From assembly GCA_946482595.1 (NCBI GenBank), contig CAMLSD010000034.1, positions 1-42,474 of the forward strand: a stretch of 42,474 nt of DNA. The letters are read 5' to 3'. Below are positions 9,400-19,949 of the stretch, in pieces. The notes beneath the pieces are model-generated. The model had not been told where the DNA came from and made no database searches. It worked only from the letters and a program-made list of their open reading frames with translations. A program made the translations under genes and the position numbers. Within the stretch, counting starts at the first letter, position 1. Every line of letters begins with the position of its first letter. This stretch comes from an uncultured Comamonadaceae bacterium (GTDB lineage: Bacteria; Pseudomonadota; Gammaproteobacteria; Burkholderiales; Burkholderiaceae).

Positions 9400-9933
9400 T
9401 CACAAGCCCAGCGACAGCAGCGCAGCTTCGGACAGGCGCGAGCGGTCCCAGGGCGGATCGAACACCATCTGCACGTTCACCTCGCCCACTTCGGGCAGGG
9501 TCAGCAACTTGTCGGCCACGTCCTCGGCCAGCAGTTCCCCCATGCCGCAGCCGGGCGCGGTGAGCGTGAGCTCCACCGAGAGCCGGATGCGGCCATCGTC
9601 CATCTCGCTGGCGTGGCAGCCGTAGACCAGGCCCAGTTCGACGATGTCCACCGGAATCTCGGGGTCATAGCAGGTCTTGAGCAGGCGCCGGATGCGTTCG
9701 TCCAGGGGCTCGGTGGTATCGCCGGCCGCAGGCAGGCAGGGCGGCTCGCGGCCGATCGCATGGGCATCACGAGCTTCAAGGCGGACCAGCTGGCCGTCCA
9801 CCAGCAAGGTGAAGCTGCCGCCCAGCGCCTGCGTGATCCGTGCAGGCGTACCCGGCACGAGCTCCAGCACGCGGCCGTCGGGCACGCAGCGCACGGTGAC
9901 CGGCGCCGAAACGATGACGGGATCGCGCGTCAC
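9400..9933 (-). CDS. sufT: SufT, MIP18/DUF59-type Fe-S maturation protein (177 aa)
   Basis: SufT proteins help mature or deliver Fe-S clusters in organisms that use SUF. The MIP18/DUF59 core is present: CYDPEIPVDIVELGLVYG begins at about residue 88, and the conserved TAPGCGMG has its Cys at 129. An N-terminal beta-rich part of about 75 residues precedes it, as in SufT rather than stand-alone DUF59 proteins. The start is a GTG at 9933 with GGAGGA 6 nt upstream. It overlaps the sufU stop by 4 nt (GTGA), which indicates translational coupling. This is the last gene of the overlapping suf run. Confidence 0.85.
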   Translation of the reverse strand: MTRDPVIVSAPVTVRCVPDGRVLELVPGTPARITQALGGSFTLLVDGQLVRLEARDAHAIGREPPCLPAAGDTTEPLDERIRRLLKTCYDPEIPVDIVELGLVYGCHASEMDDGRIRLSVELTLTAPGCGMGELLAEDVADKLLTLPEVGEVNVQMVFDPPWDRSRLSEAALLSLGL

Positions 9934-10373
9934 GGGGTGTCCTCCCCCTGGCCGTCCAAGGCGTGCATCAGCGCATGCCAGCCCAGCAGCGCGCACTTGA
10001 TGCGGCTGGGATAGCGCCGCACGCCTGACAAGCTCACGAGCTTGCCCAGGTGCGCTGCGTCGGGGTCGAGCTGGCCGGTGAGGACGGCCCGCATGCGCTG
10101 CTGAAGCGCTCGTGCATGGGCCAGGTCCTGTCCGGCCACGGCCTCGCTCATCATCGACGCGGAGGCCATGCAGATCGCGCAGCCCTGGCCATGAAAGCGG
10201 ATGTCGGCCAGGCGATCGCCCTCGACACGCAGTTCCACCGCGATGTCGTCACCGCACTGCGGGTTGCGACCCTGGGCATGATGGGTGGGCGCGTCCAGGT
10301 GGCCGAAGCGGCGCGGCGCGCGCTTGTGCTCGAGGATCAGCTCCTGATAGAGCTCGGTGCCGTCATTGCTCAT
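9930..10373 (-). CDS. sufU: SufU-type sulfur relay/scaffold protein (147 aa)
   Basis: Member of the IscU/SufU fold family. Conserved ligands are Cys40 and Asp42 (PQCGDD), Cys65 (GCAICMAS) and Cys127 (IKCALLGWHAL). In SUF systems with SufU, the protein takes the persulfide from SufS, often using a zinc site, and passes sulfur to SufBCD. The insertion between the second and third Cys fits SufU rather than IscU. ATG 10373 overlaps the sufS stop by 4 nt (ATGA) and has GGAGAAG upstream. A SufU rather than SufE/SufA partner is more typical of Gram-positive suf operons. Confidence 0.88.
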   Translation of the reverse strand: MSNDGTELYQELILEHKRAPRRFGHLDAPTHHAQGRNPQCGDDIAVELRVEGDRLADIRFHGQGCAICMASASMMSEAVAGQDLAHARALQQRMRAVLTGQLDPDAAHLGKLVSLSGVRRYPSRIKCALLGWHALMHALDGQGEDTP

Positions 10374-11611
10374 CGCAGCTTCTCCAGCGCCCGCGACACC
10401 CCGGCGACCAGACGTTCGACCTGCTCGTGGGTGTTGTAGAGCGCAAACGAGGCACGTGTCGTGGGCCCGCACCCCAGGTGGGCCAGCAAGGGCTGGGCGC
10501 AATGGTGGCCTGTGCGCACGGCCACGCCCAGGTCGTCGAGCACGGTGCCGATGTCGTGCGGATGCACCCCTGCGGCCACGAACGAGACGATGGCGCTGTC
10601 ATGCGCGTGAGGCGCCAGCACACGCACACCGGGCAGCGCGGCCAGGCCTTGCACCGCATGAGCGCGCAGCGCGTGCACATGCGTGTCGATGGTGCTGCGG
10701 CCCACATCGTCGAGGTAGCGCACCGCCGCTGCCAGGCCCACCGCACCGGCCACGTTGGGCGTGCCGCCCTCCAGGCGCTGCGGCAGCACGGCGTAGCGGG
10801 CTTCGGTTTCGTCGACCGACTCGACCATGTCGCCGCCCAGGCGCAACGGTGCGAGCTGTTCCAGGGCGCTGCGCCGGCCGGCCAGCACGCCGACGCCCAT
10901 CGGCCCGTGCATCTTGTGGCCGGAAAAGGCCAGGAAGTCGCAATCCAGTCCGGGCAGTGACCAGCCGCCGTGCGACGCCAGCTGAGCCGCATCGACCACC
11001 GTGAGCGCGCCCGCCGCGCGGGCCCGCGCGATCAGCGCCTCGCACGGCGGCCGTTCACCGGTCGCATTGGCGCAGGCCGTCACGGCCAGCACACGGGTGC
11101 GCGGGCTCAGCAGGCGGTCGAGATGGTCAGGGCACAGGCGGCCGTCGGCACCCGGGTGCAGGATGCGCAGCCGGGCACCGCTGCGGCGAGCCGCGGCCTG
11201 CCAGGGCACCAGGTTGGCATGGTGCTCCAGCACCGTCACGACGATCTCGTCGCCGGGGCCGAGCACCGCATCGCCCGGCTGGGCCGGGTCCGACAGACCC
11301 AGGGCCACCAGGTTGAGCGCTTCGGTGGTGCCCGAGGTGAACACCACCTCGTGACGTGCGTCAGCGCCGATCGCCCGGTGCAGCGTCGCACGTGCGGCAT
11401 CGAAGTCCTCGGTGGCCCGCTGGCTGAGCGTATGCACGCCGCGATGGATGTTGGCGCGGTGGCGAACCTCGAAGTCCTGCATCGCCTGCGACACGGCCCG
11501 TGGCATCTGGGTGGTGGCGGCGTTGTCGAGGTAGGCCAGCGCATGGCCGTTCACGCGCTGCGCCAGGCCAGGAAAGTCGCTCGCCACCTGTCGCGCCAGG
11601 GTCTCATTCAT
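10370..11611 (-). CDS. sufS: Cysteine desulfurase SufS (413 aa)
   Basis: PLP-dependent class V aminotransferase-fold enzyme that removes sulfur from cysteine for Fe-S assembly. The PLP lysine is Lys233 (FSGHKMHGPMG) and the persulfide cysteine is Cys371 (RTGHHCAQPLL). The N-terminal AYLDNAATTQMP and NIHRGVHTLSQRAT are SufS hallmarks (group II). Length is normal. ATG 11611 has GGGGAG about 7 nt upstream and overlaps the end of sufD by 8 nt, so the two are coupled. Confidence 0.93.
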   Translation of the reverse strand: MNETLARQVASDFPGLAQRVNGHALAYLDNAATTQMPRAVSQAMQDFEVRHRANIHRGVHTLSQRATEDFDAARATLHRAIGADARHEVVFTSGTTEALNLVALGLSDPAQPGDAVLGPGDEIVVTVLEHHANLVPWQAAARRSGARLRILHPGADGRLCPDHLDRLLSPRTRVLAVTACANATGERPPCEALIARARAAGALTVVDAAQLASHGGWSLPGLDCDFLAFSGHKMHGPMGVGVLAGRRSALEQLAPLRLGGDMVESVDETEARYAVLPQRLEGGTPNVAGAVGLAAAVRYLDDVGRSTIDTHVHALRAHAVQGLAALPGVRVLAPHAHDSAIVSFVAAGVHPHDIGTVLDDLGVAVRTGHHCAQPLLAHLGCGPTTRASFALYNTHEQVERLVAGVSRALEKLR

Positions 11612-12770
11612 GCTGCACTCCCCGCCCGACAAAGAGATGCCGGCGCACCTGCTGGTCCAGCCACGCCGGCAACCCGGCGGACGCCAGCACCGCGTCGTCC
11701 GGCAGGCCCTGCGCGAGCAGGGCGTGTGCCATGCCATGAAGCACCAGGGCCGTGGCGGTGGTTTCGTCCAGCCCGCGCTGCCGCGCCATGAAGATCGCTT
11801 CTTCCGGCAGCGTGCCCCAGGTGGCGCCGTGGCGCGCCTCGACACGGTCGTGACGGATGTCCAGGTGCGGGCGCAGCACCGTGCGCGGCTGCCCTGCCGT
11901 CGGGATGGCTGAAAGGCGCTGGCTCAGCACCGCGTCATCGCAGCCGGGGGCCACCAGTGAGCGGGCATTGAGGACGACCATCGCGTTGTCTCGCGCCAGC
12001 GCCAGCGAGGCCGTGGCGCCGTCGGTGCGAGCCGCCGCGTGGCCCATGCGCACCTGCTGCTCGATGCACTGCCCGGCGCCGGCCAGCACCACGGCAGCCA
12101 GGTCCGCCTTGGCATCGGGGGCGTCCAGGTCCAGCACGCAACGCTGCAGGTGGTAGCCAGCACCACGGGCCAGCAGACGCTGGTGGTAGCGGGCGCCACA
12201 GCCGAGTCGCACCTGCAGATGGTGCGCGACGCGCTCGCCTGCCTCCGGGGTGACCGTGCGCACATGCACCAGCCGTGCGCCTGCGCCCAGGTGCAGATGG
12301 ACCTGGAGGTTGCACACGCCGTCCGGCAAGCCGCCGGGGTGGTGTTCGACCAGCACCACCTGCGCCCCATCGGCCAGATCGACCCGCAGCGCCGGCGCAC
12401 CCACGGTGCGACGGGCGCGATGGGTCAGCATGATGGGTGTTGGATGAGCGGGGGCCTCGACACGCAGCACCAGGGCGCCGTCGCACAGTGCCCGGTGGAC
12501 CCAGGCGAAGGGGGCGGCGTCATCCGCCGGTGGTTGCGGCGGCAGATGGCGGTGCAGGTCAGCGGCCGCGACGTGATGTGCCACCACGCCCGGCGGCGCG
12601 TCAACGGTCCACTCATCCGAGGGACCCGTATCGGACCCAGCCCCGTCGCCCAGCCACACCGGCTCGGGTGGCGGTGGCAGGTGCCGGAAGTCCTCGGCAT
12701 CGCGGGGAATCCACCCGTGCACGCGCGGTTCACCCGACTCGGCATCCGGCCTGACCAGTGACGTCACCAT
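11604..12770 (-). CDS. sufD: SufD-like scaffold subunit of SufBCD (388 aa), diverged
   Basis: SufBD-family protein that pairs with SufB and the ATPase SufC. The family core is clear near the C-terminus: PHLDIRHDRVEARHGAT, with the conserved His that matches the SufD active-site region, followed by LPEEAIFMARQRGLDETTA. The N-terminal half is diverged, rich in His and Pro, and hard to align by eye, as is common for SufD. ATG 12770 lies 3 nt after the sufC stop with AGGAG 6 nt upstream. Position between sufC and sufS supports the call. Confidence 0.85.
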   Translation of the reverse strand: MVTSLVRPDAESGEPRVHGWIPRDAEDFRHLPPPPEPVWLGDGAGSDTGPSDEWTVDAPPGVVAHHVAAADLHRHLPPQPPADDAAPFAWVHRALCDGALVLRVEAPAHPTPIMLTHRARRTVGAPALRVDLADGAQVVLVEHHPGGLPDGVCNLQVHLHLGAGARLVHVRTVTPEAGERVAHHLQVRLGCGARYHQRLLARGAGYHLQRCVLDLDAPDAKADLAAVVLAGAGQCIEQQVRMGHAAARTDGATASLALARDNAMVVLNARSLVAPGCDDAVLSQRLSAIPTAGQPRTVLRPHLDIRHDRVEARHGATWGTLPEEAIFMARQRGLDETTATALVLHGMAHALLAQGLPDDAVLASAGLPAWLDQQVRRHLFVGRGVQHE

Positions 12771-12773
12771 CGC

Positions 12774-13615
12774 TCACTCCTGCGCACCGGCACGTGCCGG
12801 TCCATAGCCCTCGCGGGCGATGTCGCGGGCCAGGGCGAGGGCGCCACGCCGGGTGATGCGCCCGTGGTCCAGGTGAAGCACGGCATCGGGCTCGAGTTGC
12901 TCGATCAACTGCAGGTAGTGCGACACCACGACAAAGGCGGTGCCCTCGCGGCGCATGGATGCGATCAATGCCACCGCAGCGCGCACGCCGTCGATGTCCA
13001 TGCCCGAATCGATCTCGTCCAGGATGGCCAGGCGCGGCTTCAGCAGCGCAAGCTGCAGCAGTTCATTGCGCTTGCGCTCGCCGCCGGAAAAGCCGTCGTT
13101 GACCGGGCGGTTCAGCAAGGCCTCCGGCAGGCCCAGGCGGCGGGCCGCAGCGCGAGCGTCCTCGAGGAAGTCGTACGCATCCAGCGGCGGTTCGCCGCGG
13201 CTCTCGCGCACAGCGTTGAGCGCGGTGCGCAGGAAGAGGTTGTTCCTGACGCCGGGCAGATCCGGCGGCGACTGGAACGACAGGAACAGTCCGGCCCGGG
13301 CACGCTCATGCACTGGCATGTCCAGCAGGTCGACACCCTCGAGGCGGGCCTGGCCGCCCCGGACCTCGTAGCGTGGGTGACCGGCCAGTGCAAGTCCGAA
13401 GGTGCTCTTGCCGCTGCCGTTGGCACCCATCAGCACCGTCACCGTGCCTGCGCTGGCGTCGAGCGACACACCCTGCAGCACCGCGCGGCCAGCCACGTCA
13501 ACGCGGAGCTCATTCACCTGCAGCAAGGGCGGTGCCTCGGCGTGAACATCGTGCCCGCGCTGACGGGCCGCCGTGGCGGCGATGCGCTCCTGCGGGTTCG
13601 GGGTGACGGTGGCAA

Positions 13616-13619
<4 letters not shown>
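12774..13619 (-). CDS. sufC: SufC ATPase of the SufBCD complex (281 aa)
   Basis: Soluble ABC-type ATPase that drives Fe-S cluster assembly on SufBD. Walker A GANGSGKS lies at residues 65-72, signature FSGGERKR at 177-184, Walker [15 protein letters not shown] at about 197-210, and the H-loop His at 234. [13 protein letters not shown] is typical of SufC. It carries about 33 extra residues before the usual start. The extension looks real because ATG 13619 has AAGGAG 7 nt upstream and overlaps the sufB stop by 4 nt. Confidence 0.93.
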
Positions 13620-15088
<1,469 letters not shown>

Positions 15089-15104
15089 CGATGTGCCTGT
15101 CTTT

Positions 15105-15127
15105 AAGATGCATCGTACATGCATCTT
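15105..15127 (-). promoter_or_regulatory. NsrR/Rrf2-type operator in front of sufB
   Basis: Perfect 9-bp inverted repeat AAGATGCAT-N5-ATGCATCTT, 23 bp in total. Both the length and the outer arms match the known NsrR palindrome AAGATGYATTT-N-AAATRCATCTT as I recall it; only the centre (CGTAC) differs. It ends 16 nt upstream of the sufB start, where a bound repressor could block transcription. An NsrR-like gene lies downstream at 7526-8014. Confidence 0.75.
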
Positions 15128-15283
15128 TGAGATGGCACTTGATTTCCAGCAACATCGACAGGGCCTTGTGGTGATCCGCGGGGTCTGATGCCTGGAGCCA
15201 ACGTGACATTGGCCAGGTCATGGCGCCCTGTCCCACGCCCGCCACAGCGCGTTGCAGCGGCACCCTATTGAACTGCCGCACAA
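15128..15283. other. Region upstream of the suf operator
   Basis: About 156 bp between the operator and the tRNA-Pro terminator. It should contain the suf promoter. On the minus strand a TTGCTG element around 15150 is a possible -35, but I could not place a good -10. No gene is supported here. Confidence 0.35.
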
Positions 15284-15325
15284 AGCAAAAAGCAAAAAGC
15301 CCGGCACCTTGCGGTACCGGGCTTC
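15284..15325 (-). terminator. Intrinsic terminator after tRNA-Pro
   Basis: On the minus strand a GC-rich stem of about 11 bp (AGCCCGGTACC with GGTGCCGGGCT, one G-U pair) is closed by a GCAA loop. It is followed by TTTTTGCTTTTTGC. It lies directly downstream of the tRNA and ends the translation-gene block. Confidence 0.9.
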
Positions 15326-15335
15326 CTACTGTCTT

Positions 15336-15412
15336 TGGTCGGGGTGGCGGGATTCGAACTCGCGACCCCTTGCACCCCATGCAAGTGCGCTACCAGGCTG
15401 CGCTACACCCCG
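15336..15412 (-). tRNA. tRNA-Pro (anticodon GGG)
   Basis: A 77-nt cloverleaf with acceptor stem CGGGGTG/CACCCCG, encoded CCA end, D-arm GCGCAGCCTGGTAGCGC, anticodon stem CTTGC/GCAAG with loop ATGGGGT, and T-loop GTTCGAATC. The loop places GGG at positions 34-36, so it reads CCC/CCU proline codons. It is very close to E. coli tRNA-Pro(GGG) in outline. It follows the MerR-type gene, as commonly seen in Burkholderiales. Confidence 0.97.
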
Positions 15413-15442
15413 ACGAAGCAAAAGATTATAGCTTGAGAACTT

Positions 15443-15907
15443 TCAATTTGCCAAGAGCATCCGGATCGAAATCAACTCTTCCTTCACCTGCTCCCAGGTG
15501 TAGGCGGGCTGGTGGACCGGCGCCTCTCTCTCGGACTGCGAGCTTTCGTCGACCGGATCCTCGATGACGACCTCGCTGGCCATCTCGTCGAACTCACCGA
15601 GCGCACTTTCCGGAGGGCCGCCGGGCACCTCGTGTTCGGGCTGACGGCCATGCGCCGCATCGGCAAGCCGGTTGCGGGCACCGCTGATGGTGAACCCTTG
15701 TTCGTACAGCAACTCCCGGATCCTGCGGATGAGCAGAACCTCGTGGTGCTGGTAGTAGCGCCGGTTGCCCCGGCGCTTCATGGGCTTGAGTTGCGTGAAC
15801 TCCTGCTCCCAATAGCGCAGCACATAGGGCTTGACGCCGCACAGCTCACTGACCTCACCGATGGTGAAGTAGCGCTTTGCAGGAATGGCGGGGAGCGCTT
15901 TCTCCAT
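15443..15907 (-). CDS. MerR-family transcriptional regulator (154 aa)
   Basis: N-terminal winged-helix MerR domain: YFTIGEVSELCGVKPYVLRYWEQEF, then RRGNRRYYQHHEV and a helical RIRELLYEQGFTISGARNRL. The C-terminal half is acidic and low in complexity, with no metal-binding cysteine set, so the ligand is unknown. It belongs to the MerR-type regulator usually found after ihfA in beta- and gammaproteobacteria. ATG 15907 is chosen over a TTG three codons earlier; no good ribosome site is seen for either. It sits between ihfA and tRNA-Pro. Confidence 0.85.
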   Translation of the reverse strand: MEKALPAIPAKRYFTIGEVSELCGVKPYVLRYWEQEFTQLKPMKRRGNRRYYQHHEVLLIRRIRELLYEQGFTISGARNRLADAAHGRQPEHEVPGGPPESALGEFDEMASEVVIEDPVDESSQSEREAPVHQPAYTWEQVKEELISIRMLLAN

Positions 15908-15941
15908 TGAAATCAATGAGATTGGGAGAGAAAGTTAGACT

Positions 15942-16283
15942 TTACTCGAACTCCTCCCCGGCAGGTATGTCTCCTTGCACGACTCCCTTGAGTTTGTGAC
16001 TTGCGTGGAAGGTCACCACGTTGCGTGCCTTGATCGGGATCGACTCGCCGGTGCGCGGATTGCGCCCCGGTCGAGGCGCCTTGCGACGGATCTGGAAGTT
16101 GCCGAAGCCCGACAACTTCACGTCCTGCCCCTGCACCAGGCTGGTGTGAATGATCTCGAAAAAGGCCTCGACCATGTCCTTGGACTCGCGCTTGTTCAGC
16201 CCGAGCCGCTCGAACAGCAGATCGGCAAGCTCGGCCTTGGTGAGGGTCGGCGTCTCGATGGACGGAAGGATGGCGCGATCCAT
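15942..16283 (-). CDS. ihfA: Integration host factor subunit alpha (113 aa)
   Basis: DNA-bending HU/IHF-family protein that pairs with IhfB. The core [30 protein letters not shown] and the DNA-contacting arm [26 protein letters not shown] are clear, including the intercalating proline in RPGRNP. It has about a dozen more residues at each end than the E. coli form. The start is uncertain between ATG 16283, TTG 16289 and GTG 16295; GAGGA upstream is best spaced for TTG. It lies immediately after pheT, as in many Proteobacteria, so it shares that transcript. Confidence 0.93.
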   Translation of the reverse strand: MDRAILPSIETPTLTKAELADLLFERLGLNKRESKDMVEAFFEIIHTSLVQGQDVKLSGFGNFQIRRKAPRPGRNPRTGESIPIKARNVVTFHASHKLKGVVQGDIPAGEEFE

Positions 16284-16300
16284 GCTCAAGGTCACTTTCC

Positions 16301-18721
16301 TCAGCTGCGCAGACGCGCGCCCAGGCGACTGCCCAGCGCGTCGATCACCTTGCCGACCACAGCGTCGATGCGCTCGTCGGTCAGATTGGCCGTGTCATCG
16401 AGCAACGACAACCTGACCGCCATGCTGCGCTCGTGCGCAGCGATCTCCGCACTGGCCGCTTTGGGCCGATAGACATCGAACAGGCGTGCGTCGCGCACGA
16501 GTCCGTCGGCATCGGATTGTGCGATGGTGTCCATCAGCGCGTCGTGGGTGACCTTGTCATCGACGATCAATGCGAGGTCACGGGTGACTGCCTGGTGCTT
16601 GGCGATGGGCACATGCACCGGCAGCGGCTTGGTCGTGAGCGCGTGCGCCTCGACCTCGAACACCACGGGCGCCTGCGGCAGATCATAGGCCTGGCGCCAC
16701 TTCGGATGCAGTTCGCCCACGTGACCCACCGCCTCGCCATCCACCAGGATGCGCGCGCACCGGCCCGGGTGCATGCCCGGGTGGCTGGCGCGCTCGAATC
16801 GCACGCTGCGCGGCGCGAGCAGGTCTTCAAGGTCACCCTTGACGTCGAAGAAGTCGACCTGGCGTTCAGCCCGACCCCACTGGGTATCGTCGACCGGCCC
16901 GTAGGCCAGGCCACAGACACGCAAGGGCTGCGACAGGCCCGCAACCGTGCTGTCCGACTCGACCACACTCGCATCGCGCAGGAAGACCCGGCCGACCTCA
17001 AAGACGCGAACCCGCGTCGCCTTGCGCGCCAGGTTGTAACGCAACACATTGACCAGGCTTCCGACCAGGCTGGAGCGCATCACGCTCAGCGGCGCGGCGA
17101 TCGGGTTGAGCAGCTGGATCGGCTGGTCGTTCCCGGCGAAATCGCGCTCCCACGCCGGCTCGACGAAACTGAAGTTCACCGTCTCCTGGTAGTCCAGTGC
17201 CGCCAGCGCATGGCGCACCGCGTGCACACTGCGCGTCGCCTCGGCCCGCACGCGCGGGACGATCGGGCCCAACGGGGGGGTGTCCGGCAGATTGCGGTAG
17301 CCCACCAGTCGTGCCACTTCCTCGATCAGGTCTTCTTCGATCTGGATGTCGAAGCGCCAGCTGGGCGGCGTCACGGTGACGACACCTGCAGCCTGAGAGA
17401 ACGGCAGGCCGAGCCGCTCGAAGGTCTGCGTGCATTGCGCCTGACTGATCGGCATGCCGATCACCTTGCTGGCGCGGTCCACGCGCAGGCTGACCGGCTG
17501 ACGCTGCGGCAGCGCCAGGGTCTGGTCGTCCATCTCGGCGGCCTCGCCGCCGCAGATGTCGAGCACGAGTGCCGTGATGCGCTCGATGTGCTCGACCGTC
17601 AGCGCCGGATCCACGCCACGCTCGAAACGGTGGCCGGCGTCGGTCGAGAAGTTGTAGCGGCGCGAGCGCCCGGCAACTGCCTGCGGCCACCAGAAGGCAG
17701 CCTCGACATAGATGTTGCGCGTGCTGTCAGACACCGCGGTGGCGTCGCCACCCATGATGCCCGCCAGCGATTCGACCGCTTCGTCGTCGGCGATGACACC
17801 CACCGCCTCGTCGACCTCGATCGTGTTGCCATTCAGCAGCTTGAGCGATTCACCCTTGCGGCCCCAGCGCACCGTCAGCCCGCCATGGATCTTGTCCAGA
17901 TCGAAGATGTGGGACGGCCGGCCGTATTCGAACATCACGTAGTTGGAGATGTCGACGAGCGCGGTGACGGACCGCTGGCCGCAGCGCGCCAGCCGGTCGA
18001 CCATCCAGGCCGGTGTGCGGGCCTGTGTATTGACGTTGCGGATGATCCGGCCCGAGAAGCGGCCACACAGGTCGGCCGCCTCGACGCGCACCGGCAGCTT
18101 GCCCTGCGCAGTCACCGGTGCAGCCGGGAACGTCGGTTGCTTCAGCGGTGCACCGGTGATGGCCGAGACTTCCCGGGCAATGCCGTAGACGCTGAGGCAG
18201 TGGGCCAGATTGGGCGTGAGCTTGAGCGTGAACAGCGTGTCGTCCAGATCGAGGTGGCGACGGATGTCCACCCCGACCGGCGCATCGTCGGCCAGGATCA
18301 GCAGCCCACCGTGGTCTTCGGACAGCTTGAGCTCCCGGGCGGAGCACAACATGCCCTGGCTTTCCACGCCGCGCAACTTGCCCAGCTTGATGGCAAACGG
18401 GGCACCGCCCTCCTCCGCCGGCGGCAACTGCGCGCCGACCACGGCACACGGCACCTTGATGCCGGGTTTCACATTGGGCGCGCCGCACACGATGTTCAAG
18501 ACCTGGCCGGTGCCGGCGTCGACCTGGCACACGTTGAGCCGGTCGGCATTCGGATGCTTGGCCACGTCCAGCACATGGGCGACGACGACGCCGCTGAACG
18601 CGGGCGCGACCGGGCGAAGCTCCTCGACTTCGAGGCCCGCCATGGTCAGCAGATCGGCCAGTGCCTGGGTGTCAACGGGGGGGTTGCAGAACTCTCGCAA
18701 CCAGGACTCGGGGAATTGCAC
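16301..18721 (-). CDS. pheT: Phenylalanyl-tRNA synthetase beta subunit (806 aa)
   Basis: Large subunit of the (alpha-beta)2 enzyme charging tRNA-Phe. Layout: N-terminal [11 protein letters not shown] type start, EMAP-like tRNA-binding domain at about 40-150 ([26 protein letters not shown]), B3/B4 editing domain, B5 domain at about 400-475, and a C-terminal FDX-ACB domain ([19 protein letters not shown], then [15 protein letters not shown]). The start is GTG 18721 with AAGGAG 6 nt upstream; an earlier start at 18751 lacks this. It lies 26 nt after pheS. Confidence 0.95.
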   Translation of the reverse strand: MQFPESWLREFCNPPVDTQALADLLTMAGLEVEELRPVAPAFSGVVVAHVLDVAKHPNADRLNVCQVDAGTGQVLNIVCGAPNVKPGIKVPCAVVGAQLPPAEEGGAPFAIKLGKLRGVESQGMLCSARELKLSEDHGGLLILADDAPVGVDIRRHLDLDDTLFTLKLTPNLAHCLSVYGIAREVSAITGAPLKQPTFPAAPVTAQGKLPVRVEAADLCGRFSGRIIRNVNTQARTPAWMVDRLARCGQRSVTALVDISNYVMFEYGRPSHIFDLDKIHGGLTVRWGRKGESLKLLNGNTIEVDEAVGVIADDEAVESLAGIMGGDATAVSDSTRNIYVEAAFWWPQAVAGRSRRYNFSTDAGHRFERGVDPALTVEHIERITALVLDICGGEAAEMDDQTLALPQRQPVSLRVDRASKVIGMPISQAQCTQTFERLGLPFSQAAGVVTVTPPSWRFDIQIEEDLIEEVARLVGYRNLPDTPPLGPIVPRVRAEATRSVHAVRHALAALDYQETVNFSFVEPAWERDFAGNDQPIQLLNPIAAPLSVMRSSLVGSLVNVLRYNLARKATRVRVFEVGRVFLRDASVVESDSTVAGLSQPLRVCGLAYGPVDDTQWGRAERQVDFFDVKGDLEDLLAPRSVRFERASHPGMHPGRCARILVDGEAVGHVGELHPKWRQAYDLPQAPVVFEVEAHALTTKPLPVHVPIAKHQAVTRDLALIVDDKVTHDALMDTIAQSDADGLVRDARLFDVYRPKAASAEIAAHERSMAVRLSLLDDTANLTDERIDAVVGKVIDALGSRLGARLRS

Positions 18722-18747
18722 GTAAGACTCCTTGTTCCCTCTTGCGA

Positions 18748-19785
18748 TCAACGGAACTGCGACAGGAAGCGCAGGTCACCGTCGAAGAACAGCCTCAGGT
18801 CGCTGACGCCGTAGCGCAGCATGGCCAGGCGGTCGATGCCGGACCCGAAGGCAAATCCGATGTAGCGCTCGGGATCGAGCCCCATGTTGCGGATCACCTG
18901 CGGATGGACCTGACCGGAGCCGGAAACCTCGAGCCAGCGGCCCTTCAGCGGACCGCTGCCGAACATCATGTCGATCTCGGCGCTGGGCTCGGTGAACGGA
19001 AAGTAGCTGGGACGGAATCGGATCTGCATGTCCCGCGTCTCGAAGAACTCGTACAGGAAGTTCACGTAGACGGACTTCAGATCCTTGAAGCTGACGTTTT
19101 CGCCGACCCACAGGCCCTCGACCTGGTGGAACATCGGCGAGTGGGTGGCATCGCTGTCGACGCGGTAGGTGCGTCCGGGGGCGATCACGCGGATGTCAGG
19201 CATGCCCTGACCGGCATCCAGTGCCGCGCGGTGACGCTTGACATGCTGGACCGCATGGCGGATCTGCATCGGACTGGTGTGGGTGCGCAGCAGGTGCCCG
19301 CCTTCGACGTAGAAGGTGTCGTGCATCGACCGGGCGGGATGGTCGGCCGGCGTGTTCAGCGCCGTGAAATTGAACCAGTCGGCTTCGATCTCGGGGCCGT
19401 CGGCCACGTCGAAACCCATGGAGCCGAAGATGGCCTCGATGCGCTCCATCGTGCGGGTGACGGGGTGCAGGCCGGCAGTGCCACGGCGGCGACCCGGCAG
19501 GCTGACGTCGAGCGATTCGGCCTGCAGCTGCGCGGCCAGTTCAGCATCGGCCAGCGCCTGGCGACGCTGCGTGAGCGCGGCCTCGACACGCTGCTTGGTC
19601 TCGTTGATGGCCGCGCCACGGGTCTTTTTCTCTTCCGGCGCGAGGGCAGCGAGACCCTTGAGCAGTTCGGTCAGCCGGCCGGCCTTGCCGAGGTATCGCG
19701 CCTTGGCGTTCTCCAGGTCGGCCGGTGTGGCTGCGGCCTGGAAGTCGGCCTGCGCGGCGGACACAAGTTGATCAAGCTCGTTCAT
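18748..19785 (-). CDS. pheS: Phenylalanyl-tRNA synthetase alpha subunit (345 aa)
   Basis: Catalytic subunit with an N-terminal coiled coil (about residues 1-90) and a class II core. Motif 2 includes the [17 protein letters not shown] region, and motif 3 is [17 protein letters not shown] near the C-terminus. Length matches the bacterial family. ATG 19785 begins the conserved MNELDQLV. The pheS frame stays open upstream through the rplT terminator, but that stretch is not conserved-looking and is unlikely to be translated as one protein. A small reading frame ends in overlap with this start. Confidence 0.95.
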   Translation of the reverse strand: MNELDQLVSAAQADFQAAATPADLENAKARYLGKAGRLTELLKGLAALAPEEKKTRGAAINETKQRVEAALTQRRQALADAELAAQLQAESLDVSLPGRRRGTAGLHPVTRTMERIEAIFGSMGFDVADGPEIEADWFNFTALNTPADHPARSMHDTFYVEGGHLLRTHTSPMQIRHAVQHVKRHRAALDAGQGMPDIRVIAPGRTYRVDSDATHSPMFHQVEGLWVGENVSFKDLKSVYVNFLYEFFETRDMQIRFRPSYFPFTEPSAEIDMMFGSGPLKGRWLEVSGSGQVHPQVIRNMGLDPERYIGFAFGSGIDRLAMLRYGVSDLRLFFDGDLRFLSQFR

Positions 19786-19847
19786 TCTTCGGCAATCTGG
19801 CGGGCGCCGTGATTCACTGCAAGCCCGCCTGTGAATGGGAAAAACAT
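19782..19847 (-). CDS. Small ORF with early Phe codons overlapping the pheS start (21 aa, tentative)
   Basis: Begins MFFPFTGG, with three Phe codons in the first five, and its stop overlaps the pheS ATG by 4 nt (ATGA). A 7-bp stem (GGCGGGC with GCCCGCC) lies inside it, just before pheS. E. coli has a Phe-rich pheM leader between rplT and pheS. Here, however, the intrinsic terminator is upstream of the ORF, and no ribosome site is visible, so control by classical attenuation is not shown. Confidence 0.3.
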   Translation of the reverse strand: MFFPFTGGLAVNHGARQIAEE

Positions 19848-19877
19848 AAAAAAAGGCCGAACGCGGTGTCGGCCTTT
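19848..19877 (-). terminator. Intrinsic terminator between rplT and pheS
   Basis: On the minus strand an 8-bp stem AAGGCCGA/TCGGCCTT with an 8-nt loop is followed directly by a run of Ts. Two further GC hairpins lie just upstream (about 19880-19935). pheS and pheT are expected to be expressed by read-through or from an undetected promoter. Confidence 0.85.
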
Positions 19878-19949
19878 CGTGCGAGCCCCGATGCATCACC
19901 GGGGTCTGCAGCGCTCGGAGGCACGAGGCCTCCGACAACATCACGGCAA

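Noticed and set aside
8215..10014. Long open frame antisense to serA and sufT
   Set aside because: The minus-strand genes have clear catalytic motifs and ribosome sites; this frame has neither.
16433..18814. Long open frame antisense to pheT
   Set aside because: It mirrors pheT in a GC-rich frame and shows no recognisable motif.
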